A DNA stretch of 64,000 nt from Berkiella_A sp050252335. Lineage in GTDB: Bacteria > Pseudomonadota > Gammaproteobacteria > Berkiellales > Berkiellaceae. Shown here in pieces: positions 53,979 to 63,897 of the stretch. Location of the stretch: NCBI GenBank assembly GCA_050252335.1, contig JBFWLB010000003.1, positions 1 to 64,000 of the forward strand. Direction: 5' to 3'. Numbering within the stretch: the first letter of the stretch is position 1; the number at the start of each line of letters is the position of its first letter. A program made the translations under genes and the position numbers. Under the pieces are notes generated by a model. The model did not search any database. It saw only the letters and a list, made by a program, of their open reading frames with translations, and had not been told where the DNA came from.

Positions 53979-54454
53979 CTTTCAATCCTCTTCAAACGCT
54001 TTTTTTTAAAAAATTCAGTTAATAAAGAACCACAGCTTTCTTTAAGGACACCCCCTACAATTTCAGGGTGGTGGTTCAGTTGTGGCATAGATAAAATATT
54101 AATTACACTTCCGCTTGCACCCGCTTTCAGATCAAAAGCACCAAACACAACGCGTTTAATACGTGCTTGAATAATAGCACCCGCACACATGCTGCAAGGC
54201 TCTAAAGTAACATAGAGAGTGGTATCTAATAATCGGTAGTTTTGAAGTCGAGTCGCTGCTTTTCGAATGACATTCATTTCAGCATGGCAAGTCGGATCAT
54301 TATGGGAGATGGGTGTGTTGTATTCAGCCGCAAGTTCAGTATTTTCTTGGATTAAAACAGCGCCCACAGGCACTTCACCTTGAGCTTGGCCTTGTTTTGC
54401 GAGTTCCAGCGCACGTTGCATCCAATAAATATCTTGATCGTGTTGTTCTTTCAT
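53966..54454 (-). CDS. tadA: tRNA-specific adenosine deaminase
   Basis: A 162-residue zinc deaminase that converts A34 to inosine in tRNA-Arg. The zinc motifs HAEMNVIRKA (near residue 57) and PCSMCAGAIIQARI (near residues 86-99) are intact, and the N-terminal DIYWMQRALELAKQG and C-terminal FKKKRLKRI fit TadA. It overlaps the purL start. Confidence 0.95.
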   Translation of the reverse strand: MKEQHDQDIYWMQRALELAKQGQAQGEVPVGAVLIQENTELAAEYNTPISHNDPTCHAEMNVIRKAATRLQNYRLLDTTLYVTLEPCSMCAGAIIQARIKRVVFGAFDLKAGASGSVINILSMPQLNHHPEIVGGVLKESCGSLLTEFFKKKRLKRIERCCD

Positions 54455-54490
54455 TGATTCTTAATAATACAGGAAGCCTCATAGCTTAAA

Positions 54491-54512
54491 GGGCGGGCAC
54501 AGCGGCCCGCCC
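54491..54512. repeat. GGGCGGGC-ACAGCG-GCCCGCCC hairpin
   Basis: An 8-bp GC-only stem with six-base loop between guaA and tadA. There is no T run. It resembles the dispersed GTAGGGGCGG-type palindromes seen in many bacteria, and the local hairpin at 31091-31112. Confidence 0.65.
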
Positions 54513-54577
54513 CTACTCAATACTTATCAAAACCCACTTTCAGTTTTTTAGCGAAAAACCTATAAAAACCTCAAGAA

Positions 54578-56125
54578 CTACTCCCATTCAATCGTTGCAG
54601 GTGGCTTACTCGAAATATCATAGGTTACACGTGCAATGCCTTTCACTTCATTGATGATACGTCTTGAAGCCTGCTCTAACAGCGCATACGGTAATTCAGC
54701 CCATTTTGCAGTCATAAAGTCTGTAGTTTCAACAGCACGAAGCGTTACCACATATTCATAACGACGCTGATCCCCCATAACGCCAACTGTTTTTACAGGT
54801 AAAAATACAGCAAACGCTTGTGAAACTTTATCGTAATAATTAAATTCATGCAGACATTCAATGAAAATAGCATCTGCACGTTGCAATATTTCTACATATT
54901 CAGCGTGAATTTCGCCTAGAATGCGCACCCCTAATCCAGGACCTGGAAAAGGATGACGTTGAATCATCTGCTTAGGCAAACCTAATGCTAAACCAATTTT
55001 GCGTACTTCGTCTTTAAACAACATACGAATGGGTTCGCAGAGTTTTAAATTCATTCGCTCTGGCAAACCACCAACATTATGATGAGACTTAATAACCTGG
55101 GCTTTCTTAGTAGATGTACCATTAGATTCAATCACATCAGGATAAATTGTGCCTTGCGCTAACCATTTTATCTCTGGTATTTTTTTCGCTTCATTTTCAA
55201 AAATACGAACAAAGGTTTCACCAATCACTTTACGCTTCGCTTCAGGATCAGACACGCCTTTGAGTGCTTCAAAGAATATGTCTTTGGCTTTAACATAAAT
55301 GATATCTATATCAAAATGTTCTTTAAACGTGGTGAGTACTTGATCTGCTTCATTAAGACGCAATAAACCATGATCAACAAATACACAAATGAGTTGTTTG
55401 CCAATGGCTTTATGACATAAAGCAGCAACAACAGAAGAGTCCACTCCCCCTGAAAGACCTAATAGGACTTTGTCAGTCCCTACTTGCTTTTGTAGATTAT
55501 CAACCAATGACTCAATGATATTCAGTGGTGTCCAATCTGCGTTGCATTGACAAATACGATGAACAAATCGTTCTAAAATCAAATGCCCTACAACAGTATG
55601 TGTTACCTCTGGATGAAATTGAAGAGCGTAATATTGTCTTGATTCATCTGCAATAGCACAAATAGGTGCATTATCAGTCTTTGCAATTACATGAAAACCC
55701 TTGGGGAGTTCTGTCACGTGATCGCCATGTGACATCCATACTTCTAAAGAAGATAATTCACTGAGTAAATCACTATGACCTTCTAAAGTAATGGTTTGAC
55801 GCCCAAATTCACGCTTTAAAGCGCCTTCTACTGTACCGCCTAATTGCAGAGTCAACGCATGCATACCATAGCAAATACCTAAAACTGGGCATTTTAAATC
55901 AAAGACAATCTGCGGTATGCGAGGTGCATTTTCTTCAAATACAGAATCTGGGCCACCTGATAGAATGATACCTTTGGGGTTAAATTGAGCAATATCATTG
56001 TCATCACAATCATATGCTTTGATCTCACAATACACGCCCGTTTCCCGCACTCTTCGTGCAATCAGCTGCGTATACTGCGATCCAAAATCTAAAATTAATA
56101 TTTTATTTTCACGTAAATCTTTCAT
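54578..56125 (-). CDS. guaA: GMP synthase (glutamine-hydrolysing)
   Basis: A 515-residue enzyme converting XMP to GMP. Glutaminase domain: ILDFGSQYTQLIARRVRE at the N-terminus, nucleophile Cys in VLGICYGMHAL (about residue 84) and His in LQFHPEVTHT. ATP-pyrophosphatase: LLGLSGGVDSSVVAAL. Dimerisation domain: HPFPGPGLGVRI and a final TIEWE. It follows guaB after 17 nt. Confidence 0.98.
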   Translation of the reverse strand: MKDLRENKILILDFGSQYTQLIARRVRETGVYCEIKAYDCDDNDIAQFNPKGIILSGGPDSVFEENAPRIPQIVFDLKCPVLGICYGMHALTLQLGGTVEGALKREFGRQTITLEGHSDLLSELSSLEVWMSHGDHVTELPKGFHVIAKTDNAPICAIADESRQYYALQFHPEVTHTVVGHLILERFVHRICQCNADWTPLNIIESLVDNLQKQVGTDKVLLGLSGGVDSSVVAALCHKAIGKQLICVFVDHGLLRLNEADQVLTTFKEHFDIDIIYVKAKDIFFEALKGVSDPEAKRKVIGETFVRIFENEAKKIPEIKWLAQGTIYPDVIESNGTSTKKAQVIKSHHNVGGLPERMNLKLCEPIRMLFKDEVRKIGLALGLPKQMIQRHPFPGPGLGVRILGEIHAEYVEILQRADAIFIECLHEFNYYDKVSQAFAVFLPVKTVGVMGDQRRYEYVVTLRAVETTDFMTAKWAELPYALLEQASRRIINEVKGIARVTYDISSKPPATIEWE

Positions 56126-56142
56126 TATGATACCGCTTAATG

Positions 56143-57615
56143 TTAAGAATCTGTTCTGTAATTAGGTGCTTCTTTTGTAATAGAGACATCATGCACATGG
56201 CTTTCTCTCATACCAGCTGAAGTCACGCGTACAAATTGTGCTTCTGTTCTTAGGGACTCAATGTTACTCATGCCGGTATAACCCATGCTAGAACGTAATC
56301 CCCCCATCAACTGATGCACAACTTGACGCATACTGCCTTTATAAGGAACGCGACCTTCAATGCCTTCTGGCACTAATTTTTCCACTTCTTGCTCGTGAGA
56401 TTGAAAATAACGATCGCTAGAACCTGATACTTGTCCCATCGCGCCCAACGATCCCATACCACGATATGATTTGTAAGAACGGCCTTGATAAAGAATAGTT
56501 TCACCGGGCGCTTCATCAGTACCTGCTAATAAGCTGCCTATCATGACGGTAGAAGCACCAGCGGCAATTGCTTTTGAAATATCGCCTGAATAGCGAATGC
56601 CACCATCAGCAATCAAAGGGATATTATATTTTTGCAGCGCTTTTGCTACATTCATAATAGCGGTTAATTGTGGCACCCCTACACCCGAGATAATACGGGT
56701 TGTGCAAATTGAACCAGGGCCTATACCTACTTTGACTGCATCTACACCTGCCTCTGCTAATGCAATGGCGGCCTCACCGGTTGCAATATTCCCACCAATC
56801 AATTGCACTTCTGGAAAATGTTTCTTAACCCATCTAATTTTATTTAAGACGCCTTCAGAATGCCCATGTGCTGTATCGACAACAAGCACATCCACACCTG
56901 CTTCAACAAGAGCATGGATTCTTTCATCAGTGTCTTTGCTTGTGCCAACAGCTGCGCCCACACACAATCTTCCTGATCCATCTTTGCTAGAAAGTGGTTT
57001 ATCTTTGGCTTTTTCTAAATCTTTTACAGTAATCAGACCGCGTAATTTGAATTTTTGATTCACCACAAGTATTTTTTCTAAGCGGTGCGTTCGAAATAAA
57101 TCAACCACTACATTCATATCCGTGCCTTCTAAAACGGTCACTAACCGTTCTTTAGGCGTCATAATGCGTGAAACGGGTAAATTAAGATCTGTCTCAAAAC
57201 AATAATCGCGATGGGTCACTATACCCACCAATACATCTTCATCTTCGACAACAGGCACACCAGAGATGCCATAATTTTCTACAATCTTGAGTAATTCGCC
57301 AATGCGCGTAGAAGGCTTAACCGTGATGGGTTGGCTGACAATACCACTTTCATACTTCTTTACTTTTTTAACTTCTTCTGCCTGCAGCTCTACAGACATG
57401 TTTTTATGGATGATACCAATACCACCTTCTTGAGCCATGTGAATAGCTAACTTGCTCTCGGTCACTGTATCCATTGCAGAAGAAACCAATGGAATGTTAA
57501 GGTTGATAGTGCGAGTGAGTCGTGTATTCAGTTTTACGTCTTTTGGTAAAACAGCTGAATAAGCAGGTATGAGTAAAACATCATCAAAGGTTAGTGCTTC
57601 TTCAATCATTCGCAT
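56143..57615 (-). CDS. guaB: IMP dehydrogenase
   Basis: A 490-residue enzyme catalysing the NAD-dependent, rate-limiting step from IMP to XMP. Seen: EALTFDDVLLIPAYSAVLP, two CBS domains (about residues 92-205), the catalytic Cys loop KVGIGPGSICTTRI (near residue 300), and the mobile flap YRGMGSLGAM. It forms the guaBA operon with guaA. Confidence 0.98.
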   Translation of the reverse strand: MRMIEEALTFDDVLLIPAYSAVLPKDVKLNTRLTRTINLNIPLVSSAMDTVTESKLAIHMAQEGGIGIIHKNMSVELQAEEVKKVKKYESGIVSQPITVKPSTRIGELLKIVENYGISGVPVVEDEDVLVGIVTHRDYCFETDLNLPVSRIMTPKERLVTVLEGTDMNVVVDLFRTHRLEKILVVNQKFKLRGLITVKDLEKAKDKPLSSKDGSGRLCVGAAVGTSKDTDERIHALVEAGVDVLVVDTAHGHSEGVLNKIRWVKKHFPEVQLIGGNIATGEAAIALAEAGVDAVKVGIGPGSICTTRIISGVGVPQLTAIMNVAKALQKYNIPLIADGGIRYSGDISKAIAAGASTVMIGSLLAGTDEAPGETILYQGRSYKSYRGMGSLGAMGQVSGSSDRYFQSHEQEVEKLVPEGIEGRVPYKGSMRQVVHQLMGGLRSSMGYTGMSNIESLRTEAQFVRVTSAGMRESHVHDVSITKEAPNYRTDS

Positions 57616-57641
57616 ATATTCAAGTCCTCAACAATGATGGG

Positions 57642-57673
57642 TTCACTTCAAAAAATTAACCAAGCATTATAAT
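57642..57673 (+). promoter_or_regulatory. Candidate promoter for xseA
   Basis: A full TATAAT box lies at 57668-57673, 24 bp before the xseA ATG. The -35 is poor: TTCACT is 20 bp and TTCAAA 15 bp upstream. The 82-nt spacer is shared with the divergent guaB. Confidence 0.4.
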
Positions 57674-57697
57674 AGAAAATTATGAAGAATTAAAGAT

Positions 57698-59056
57698 ATG
57701 CAGCATTACACGGAAACAGATTCTCCCCTTATTGAAGAAATATTTGCTGTAAAAGACTTAAATAATTTAGTTAAGTCCATGCTTGAAGCAAATTTTTCAA
57801 AAATTTGGGTTAAAGGGGAAATTTCAAACCTAGCACAACCACGTTCTGGACATCTCTATTTTACGCTAAAGGATGAATCTGCACAGATCCGATGTGCCAT
57901 GTTTAAAGGCCAACAAAGAGGCATTAACTTTAACATAAAAGATGGTATTGAAGTTTTAGTTGAAGGTACACTGAGTCTGTATACGGATAGAGGCGATTAC
58001 CAACTCATTGCTAGCAAAATGACCCTATGGGGCGAAGGTCAACTCCAACAAGCCTATGAAGCCCTGAAGCTAAAGTTACAAACACTAGGCTGGTTTGATC
58101 AAAGCCATAAAAAACCCATCCCTCGTTTCCCTAAACATATTGGTATTATCAGCTCTCCAACAGGAGATGCCTTACAAGATATTTTAAGAATACTCAAACA
58201 ACGCTATCCTATTGCGCCTATTACTCTTTATCCCACCCAAGTACAAGGCAAAAAATGTGCTGCTGAAATTGCAAAAGCCATTCGTTTAGCCAACAGCCAT
58301 CAACAAGCAGATGTACTGATTCTTGCAAGAGGTGGTGGCAGCTTAGAAGATCTTTGGGGCTTTAATGAAGAAATTGTTGCAAACGCAATATTTGAAAGCA
58401 CAATACCACTGGTCACCGGCATCGGTCATGAAATGGATTTTAGCATTGCGGATTTTGTTGCAGATTTGCGAGCACCCACGCCTACAGCTGCAGCTCAATT
58501 TATCACACCAGACCAACAAGAACTCATCGCTGCTTTAGAAGAAAAACAAAGAAGCTTGATACGCGCAATGCAACGCATGATCGATTTTTCCTATATGAAA
58601 TTAGATGGCGTGGAAAAAAGATTAGTTCATCCTAAAAATAAAATCGAAAATAATATTGAAAAATTAAAACATTATACAAGGCATTTGCAGCATGCATTGC
58701 AGACATGCCTACAACAAGCGCAAAGCAAAGTGAATACTTTAGATCGCGCATTACTTCATCATGCGCCCACTCGGCTCATTCAGGCTTTATTGGAAAAGAT
58801 AGCGAATCAAGAAAAATCAATGCGCTATCTCATCCAACATCAGATTAATCAAAAAGAAAAACAGATGGCTCAATACTGCGAACTCTTAAATTCATTAAGT
58901 CCATTGACCACCATGAAAAGAGGCTTTTCAATCACTGCTGACGAGCACAATAAAAACATTCATTCTATTAAGGATTTACACCCCGACCAAATCATCATTA
59001 CAAAAGTGAATGATGGAAAAATTAAAAGTAAAATTATAAAGCTGATAAATGATTAA
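57698..59056 (+). CDS. xseA: Exodeoxyribonuclease VII large subunit
   Basis: A 452-residue subunit of the single-strand exonuclease. The N-terminal OB-fold (FSKIWVKGEISNLAQPRSGHLYFTLKD near residues 33-60), the catalytic core (IGIISSPTGDALQDIL, ILARGGGSLEDLWGFNEE, VTGIGHEMDFSIADFVADLRAPTPTAAA), a coiled coil and the LTTMKRGFSI C-terminus are all present. The small subunit gene xseB is not in the window. Confidence 0.97.
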   Translation: MQHYTETDSPLIEEIFAVKDLNNLVKSMLEANFSKIWVKGEISNLAQPRSGHLYFTLKDESAQIRCAMFKGQQRGINFNIKDGIEVLVEGTLSLYTDRGDYQLIASKMTLWGEGQLQQAYEALKLKLQTLGWFDQSHKKPIPRFPKHIGIISSPTGDALQDILRILKQRYPIAPITLYPTQVQGKKCAAEIAKAIRLANSHQQADVLILARGGGSLEDLWGFNEEIVANAIFESTIPLVTGIGHEMDFSIADFVADLRAPTPTAAAQFITPDQQELIAALEEKQRSLIRAMQRMIDFSYMKLDGVEKRLVHPKNKIENNIEKLKHYTRHLQHALQTCLQQAQSKVNTLDRALLHHAPTRLIQALLEKIANQEKSMRYLIQHQINQKEKQMAQYCELLNSLSPLTTMKRGFSITADEHNKNIHSIKDLHPDQIIITKVNDGKIKSKIIKLIND

Positions 59057-59077
59057 CTTTATCAATTACAGTCACAG

Positions 59078-59202
59078 CACATGAGTTTTACCCGCAAGGG
59101 GCACAATGTCGGGTAGGCGTCAAGCCTCGAGCAACCGGAGTGTACACAAAAGTACATGAGGATTGCGAGATGGCGAAGACAACACCCCCGAAAACTCATG
59201 TG
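59078..59202 (+). ncRNA. Candidate structured RNA element, copy 2 (downstream of xseA)
   Basis: Outer stem CACATGAGTTTT (59078-59089) with AAAACTCATGTG (59191-59202), 12 bp perfect. An added ACCCG/CGGGT hairpin (59090-59094 with 59110-59114). The inner core from 59118 to 59175 matches 40871-40928 almost base for base: CGTCA/TGGCG, CTC/GAG, GCAA/TTGC and GTGTAC-ACAAAA-GTACAT. It is followed by GAAGACTATAT, also present after copy 1, and here by TTTATTTTTT, which might end transcription of xseA. Confidence 0.55.
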
Positions 59203-59214
59203 TGAAGACTATAT

Positions 59215-60421
59215 TTATTTTTTGGCACTTCTTAATTTTTTCCGATACACTTCTGATAGCTCCTCCTGTTTAGGCAAAGGAGCTGTGCTCGCAGAAGACT
59301 GAGACTTACTAAAGCGCAGTACCTTAGCCATTTTATTTGCGGGTTGCTGTAATGAATCCCACAATTGCAGTACACGCTGATCAGAATAATTTTCTATCTC
59401 ACTATTTTCTTTTAAAACACGAAATTCTTTCAATTTTCTAATTGCTTCTGGGCGATAATAACTATCGACACGCATCCTGCGAATAACACTTTCCGCAATA
59501 AGTGGTGGAACGTTTGTTTGTTTAGCATTTTTTTGCACATAAATCTTTCGGAGGCCTCTTTGCGTTTCTGGCAATAATTCCCAACGCGGCGTTTGAACAG
59601 TGCCAAGCGGATATTCTAATGCATCGGCACTAAAATATTTTTGTAGAAAGCGATTACAAAAACGTAATCCATTTTGAATGGCTTTCCTCATTATATAGCG
59701 CAATGGTTTTTCATCAGAGAGCACTTCATTTACTTGAGAGGGTGCATAGCCACCACCGACACTGGAATGATCTCCATCAAACCACACCTCTTCTGTAAAA
59801 TTTTTTTTTGTAATCAATCAGCTTAGGTGTAAAAGGATCACGTTGTTCATCTACGGAAAGTGCGTGGTAGGCTTTTGTATTTTCCGGTATCTGAAAATCC
59901 CAACCTGGATCAATTTGCTGATTATAGATCCCAAATTTAGTGAGCAACCAGATATCAAAGGGAATGCCAAAAGCGGCAACGGTATCAAACAAATATTCTG
60001 CATCTACTCTCACATTCAAATTTATTTCTAAACGAGTAGATAGATCTCTTAGCAATCGACCATTAATATAGTTGATAACAAAATGCCTCACTAATGCAGC
60101 ACCTCTGTTAAATCCATTCACAGAGAAATGCAAAGTGTCATTTGGTTTTATTTTCCCATCTGCAATCGCTTTTCTTAAGGTGCGCATCAACTCTCTATAG
60201 GCTCTGAACATTACTCAACTACCACCCCAACCTGTTAATTGCGCAAACCAGCTAATGAGTTTCCCCCATTGCTTATTATTCCCAATACCATCTCTATAAA
60301 TCACAAACTGTTTATCATCATTTATTAAGCCATCACGCATCTTAACCACATTTGTAACGGCGGGATCATCTGCATGATTGCCTGTACCATTAAATAAAAC
60401 TACAAAATGAATATCAGCCAT
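59215..60421 (-). pseudogene. Decayed DUF2235 family hydrolase gene
   Basis: Three pieces carry successive parts of a DUF2235 (Tle1-like alpha/beta hydrolase) protein: LFNGTGNHADDPAVTNV with YRDGIGN (60421-60215), NGFNRGAALVRHF with DTVAAFGIP and HALSVDEQRDPF (60211-59777), then EVWFDGDHSSVGGGYAPS (59817-59215). The first break is one in-frame TGA at 60217-60215. The second is a frameshift at an A9 run (T9 at 59801-59809 on the plus strand); eight A would restore the frame. The nucleophile motif usually read as GFSRGA is GFNRGA, so the serine is lost as well. The gene is probably dead. Intact relatives include phospholipase effectors of type VI secretion. Confidence 0.85.
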
Positions 60422-60515
60422 ATGCTACTCCTTGCAACACAGAAAAAATACTAAACACTACTCCAAACATGCCTCATCATCCTAACATTCTCACAAAGCA
60501 AAATCCGCAATATAT

Positions 60516-60557
60516 TCAGGACAGCCATAAATATATCAGAATATATAGGACAGCCAA
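60516..60557 (-). repeat. GGCTGTCCT units downstream of the RAYT gene
   Basis: On the minus strand TTATGGCTGTCCTG (reverse of 60517-60530) and GGCTGTCCTATA lie 118-160 nt past the transposase stop. The first is identical to 5898-5911. They could mark one end of the mobile unit. Confidence 0.55.
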
Positions 60558-60675
60558 TAGTCAATCTCTATTTATCAAAATAGTCATACAATGCTGATAC
60601 ACAAATTAATTGAATTTCAAAAAAATCAAAATTAGATAGTTTTTATATTTTGGAGTTATAAATGGGGGGGGGGAA

Positions 60676-61695
60676 TTAAGCTACAGCGAGGGGATTATTG
60701 TATATTTTCTTTGCTTGTGTAATACCTTTCAAACCTTTCTTCCCCTCTTTGCCAAAATTAAGCAATAAAATCTCACTGCCTATGGCATGAGAGAAATTTT
60801 TTCCTAAATTTTTGACTAATGAGATCCAATGTGTCGGTTTGAATTGTAATCTACTTAAAATAGGGGCTAGATGCTCAGGAATAGATCCTGCTTCTTTATC
60901 ATCGCGAATTATTCTGCCTGTATAGTCCACGAGCTCTAAATAATCGACAAGTTTGAAATTAATGGCATGAGAATGATGTTTTGAAATATTGGCAAAGGGC
61001 ACCAAAGATTTGGGTTGCGCAAGATTATTATATACCTCTGCTCTTTCGCGCTTTTGTTGCTTGACAGATTTTGGTTTGTTGATTTTTAATTGCTTAGCAA
61101 TATGCTGAATACGCTCATAAATAGAGGTAAATTCTGATTCTTCCGGTGTTTTAACAATCCCCGCTCTCACTGGATTTAAATCAACATAAACCATTGCACT
61201 TAAAAGTGCTCCTTCATCTAAGAGTGCTTGAGATTTAAAGCGCCCTTCCCAGAATCGCCCTGCAGTATCATCTTCTTCATTTACATCTCGAGCAATTTTT
61301 TCATTTAAACAACGCATGAACCAGCTAATGCTTGTTAAGCGCTCTTTCCAAAGCTGAATTCTTTGCTTTAAATGTTTATTTTCTTTTGCATCTTTCGGGA
61401 AAATAGCAGACCAGCGATGAATGATTTCTTCCTCTGACCAATTTTCAGCCACTTTATCTTCTACATATAAAACAACATGATAATGATTACTCATAATGGC
61501 ATAGGCACATATTTTGATAGCAAAGATATCGGCTAAATATTTTAATCGATCGACTATCCATGCTTTTCTATGAGAATAATCGGTTTGAGTGAGTTCATCG
61601 AAACCACAGAGGAAACTACGACGCACACATCGATTCATAACGTGATAATACGGCGTTGCATTTAAATCGATTTGTTCTGAACGAGCTAAAGTCAT
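60676..61695 (-). CDS. REP-associated tyrosine transposase (IS200-like, Y1_Tnp)
   Basis: A 339-residue member of the RAYT family that moves or copies REP-type palindromes. Seen: ATPYYHVMNRCVRRSFLCG near residue 14, the metal-binding HUH motif in AYAIMSNHYHVVLYVED (near residue 70), GRFWEGRFKSQALLD, and AMVYVDLNPVRAG near residue 165 with the candidate tyrosine region. The C-terminal 130 residues extend beyond the minimal fold, as in many RAYTs. Ten G lie just after its stop. It is flanked by REP-like units that also occur at 5874-5944. Confidence 0.93.
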   Translation of the reverse strand: MTLARSEQIDLNATPYYHVMNRCVRRSFLCGFDELTQTDYSHRKAWIVDRLKYLADIFAIKICAYAIMSNHYHVVLYVEDKVAENWSEEEIIHRWSAIFPKDAKENKHLKQRIQLWKERLTSISWFMRCLNEKIARDVNEEDDTAGRFWEGRFKSQALLDEGALLSAMVYVDLNPVRAGIVKTPEESEFTSIYERIQHIAKQLKINKPKSVKQQKRERAEVYNNLAQPKSLVPFANISKHHSHAINFKLVDYLELVDYTGRIIRDDKEAGSIPEHLAPILSRLQFKPTHWISLVKNLGKNFSHAIGSEILLLNFGKEGKKGLKGITQAKKIYNNPLAVA

Positions 61696-61754
61696 AACTT
61701 AGATAATATCCCTTTTACTGATAGCAATATTATCGTTAATCATTTAAGTTAATC

Positions 61755-61784
61755 AACCTATTGTGGATGTCCTGGAAATGATGG
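61755..61784 (+). repeat. GTGGATGTCCTG unit upstream of the RAYT gene
   Basis: AACCTATTGTGGATGTCCTG followed by GAAATGATGG agrees at 25 of 30 positions with 5874-5903. A CTGTCTCAAGAA half-site follows at 61795-61806. Confidence 0.55.
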
Positions 61785-61815
61785 AAATGGAATTCTGTCT
61801 CAAGAAAGAATATAC

Positions 61816-63897
61816 CTAGACAGACTGACCATTCGTTTTCTCTTTTATCGATTCATCTTGATATAAATAACATCTAACACGCTGTTTATGATCGGGATTG
61901 TACTCTGCCGGATACGTACTTTCACAAATATTCATTTTATGAGGGCAGCGTGGAGCAAAATGGCAACCTCGAGGTGGATTGAGTACAGAGGGGATTTCAC
62001 CTTTAGGTGGCTGAAAACCTTTTTGATCATGGGATATAGAAGGAATAGATTCTATTAAAGCTTGTGTATACGGATGCTTAGGTTGATTTAAGATCTCATC
62101 GACAGTACCATATTCAACGATTTTTCCTAAATACATAACCGCGACATGATGCGCAATATAACGCACAACATTTAAATTATGTGTAATAAACAGATAGCTC
62201 ATGCCCAATTCGTTTTGCAAATTTTTGAGTAAATTTAAAATTTGCGCTTGTACAGAGACATCTAAAGCGCTGGTAGGCTCATCACAAACAATCAACTTTG
62301 GCCCTACACTTAATGCACGTGCAATAGCAATACGCTGTCTTTGTCCACCTGAAAACTCAAAAGGATAGCGCCATTTCATCTCTGGCATTAAACCAACTTG
62401 CTCAAGTAATACGTTGATTCTATCTTCTCTCTCTTGTTTATTACTTCCTACTTTCAAAGAAATCATCCCCTCTTCTAAAATATCATGTACCCGCATTTTA
62501 GGATTCATAGAAGAGAAAGGATCTTGGAAGATCATCTGCATATCAGCACGTTTTTTTCTTAATCGACGGCCGCTCAGTTTTAGAAGATCAACCCCATCAA
62601 AAACAAACTTACCCTCTGCATCTGTCAGTCTTATCATTGCTTTACCCACCGAGGTTTTACCACAACCAGACTCACCGACCAATGCCAATGTTTGACCTTC
62701 ATGAAGCGACAATGTAATACCATCCACCGCGCGAACATGACCAACGGTTCTTTTAAAAATACCTTTTCGAATTGGGTAATATACTTTAAAATCACTTAAT
62801 TCAATAAACGGTGTTTCATCCATTGCAGACTCATATAAAGTTTCATCTGTACTGATAGTCATTTCCTCTTTTTCAAACTGCTCAATTCTAAAGTTCCTAG
62901 GATATTTCTTAAGAAGCTCAGTATCATACCAATGACAACGAACTTGCTGTTTGTTATTGAGCATGAGCCAGTCCGGCATTGACTCTTCACAGGCCTTAAA
63001 TTGCACAGGACATCTAGATTTAAACCTACATAATGAAAATGGTTTATCTAAAGTAGGAACCTGTCCAGAAATAACTGCTAAAGATTCATGTTTATTTGTT
63101 TTTTCAGGCAATGCTTTTAATAATTTTTGACTATAGGGATGCAATGTTTGTGCAAAAAAAGTTTCTGCTGGAGATTGTTCAATGATATGACCAGCATACA
63201 TCACTGCAACTTTATCGGCCATCTGCGAAACAACGCCCAAATCATGGGTAATCAAAAGTATTGCCATATGATGCATTTGGTTTAATGATTGAATTAAATG
63301 GAGTACTTGTGCCTGAGTCGTCACATCTAATGCTGTGGTTGGCTCATCCGCAATTAACAAGTCTGGCTTTTTGGCCAGTGCCATGGCAATGACCACTCTT
63401 TGCTTCATGCCACCAGAGAGTTGATGAGGGTACTCTTTAAAAATTCTTTTGGGATCTGGAATGCGGACTTGGGCTAATAAAGTATAAGCTTGCTCAGACA
63501 TTTGTGCATATTTCAACTTATGATTAGATTCATAGGCAATAGCCTCAATGATTTGTTCGCCAATTGTCAAAACAGGATTAAGTGCAGCCATTGGATCTTG
63601 AAAAATAAAGCCTATTTTTTTGCTGCGTATTTTTTTCATCTCATATTCTGATAGCTGATGCAAAGGGATATCATCTAACCAGATCTCACTACCTTCCATC
63701 ATACTTGCATTGGTAGGTAATAAACGTGTAATAGCCATGGCCGTCATTGATTTGCCACAACCTGATTCACCCACAAGTGCAAATATTTCTCCTGCATTAA
63801 TGCTTAGGTTAACGCCATCTGCCGCATAAACCCAGCCATTTTCAACACGTAGTCTTACTTGTAAATTTTTAACCGTTAAAATAGGCCCTGCTTTCAT
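61816..63897 (-). CDS. Peptide ABC transporter ATP-binding protein with two fused ATPase domains
   Basis: A 693-residue fusion of DppD- and DppF-type ATPases (GsiA/YejF-like). Domain 1: Walker A GESGCGKSMTA (about residue 40), signature LSGGMKQRVVIA, Walker B LLIADEPTTALD, and a Cys-rich C-tail (CRFKSRCPVQFKACEE). Domain 2: GESGCGKTSVG (about 405), FSGGQRQRIAIA, LIVCDEPTSALD and CHFAPRCPHKMNICE. It powers uptake of di/oligopeptides or similar substrates; specificity cannot be read here. The ATG overlaps the stop of the permease gene (ATGA). Confidence 0.95.
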   Translation of the reverse strand: MKAGPILTVKNLQVRLRVENGWVYAADGVNLSINAGEIFALVGESGCGKSMTAMAITRLLPTNASMMEGSEIWLDDIPLHQLSEYEMKKIRSKKIGFIFQDPMAALNPVLTIGEQIIEAIAYESNHKLKYAQMSEQAYTLLAQVRIPDPKRIFKEYPHQLSGGMKQRVVIAMALAKKPDLLIADEPTTALDVTTQAQVLHLIQSLNQMHHMAILLITHDLGVVSQMADKVAVMYAGHIIEQSPAETFFAQTLHPYSQKLLKALPEKTNKHESLAVISGQVPTLDKPFSLCRFKSRCPVQFKACEESMPDWLMLNNKQQVRCHWYDTELLKKYPRNFRIEQFEKEEMTISTDETLYESAMDETPFIELSDFKVYYPIRKGIFKRTVGHVRAVDGITLSLHEGQTLALVGESGCGKTSVGKAMIRLTDAEGKFVFDGVDLLKLSGRRLRKKRADMQMIFQDPFSSMNPKMRVHDILEEGMISLKVGSNKQEREDRINVLLEQVGLMPEMKWRYPFEFSGGQRQRIAIARALSVGPKLIVCDEPTSALDVSVQAQILNLLKNLQNELGMSYLFITHNLNVVRYIAHHVAVMYLGKIVEYGTVDEILNQPKHPYTQALIESIPSISHDQKGFQPPKGEIPSVLNPPRGCHFAPRCPHKMNICESTYPAEYNPDHKQRVRCYLYQDESIKEKTNGQSV

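Noticed and set aside
56597..57058. A 153-codon plus-strand open frame over guaB
   Set aside because: guaB is conserved over its full length here; the antisense frame is rich in codons mirrored from the catalytic domain.
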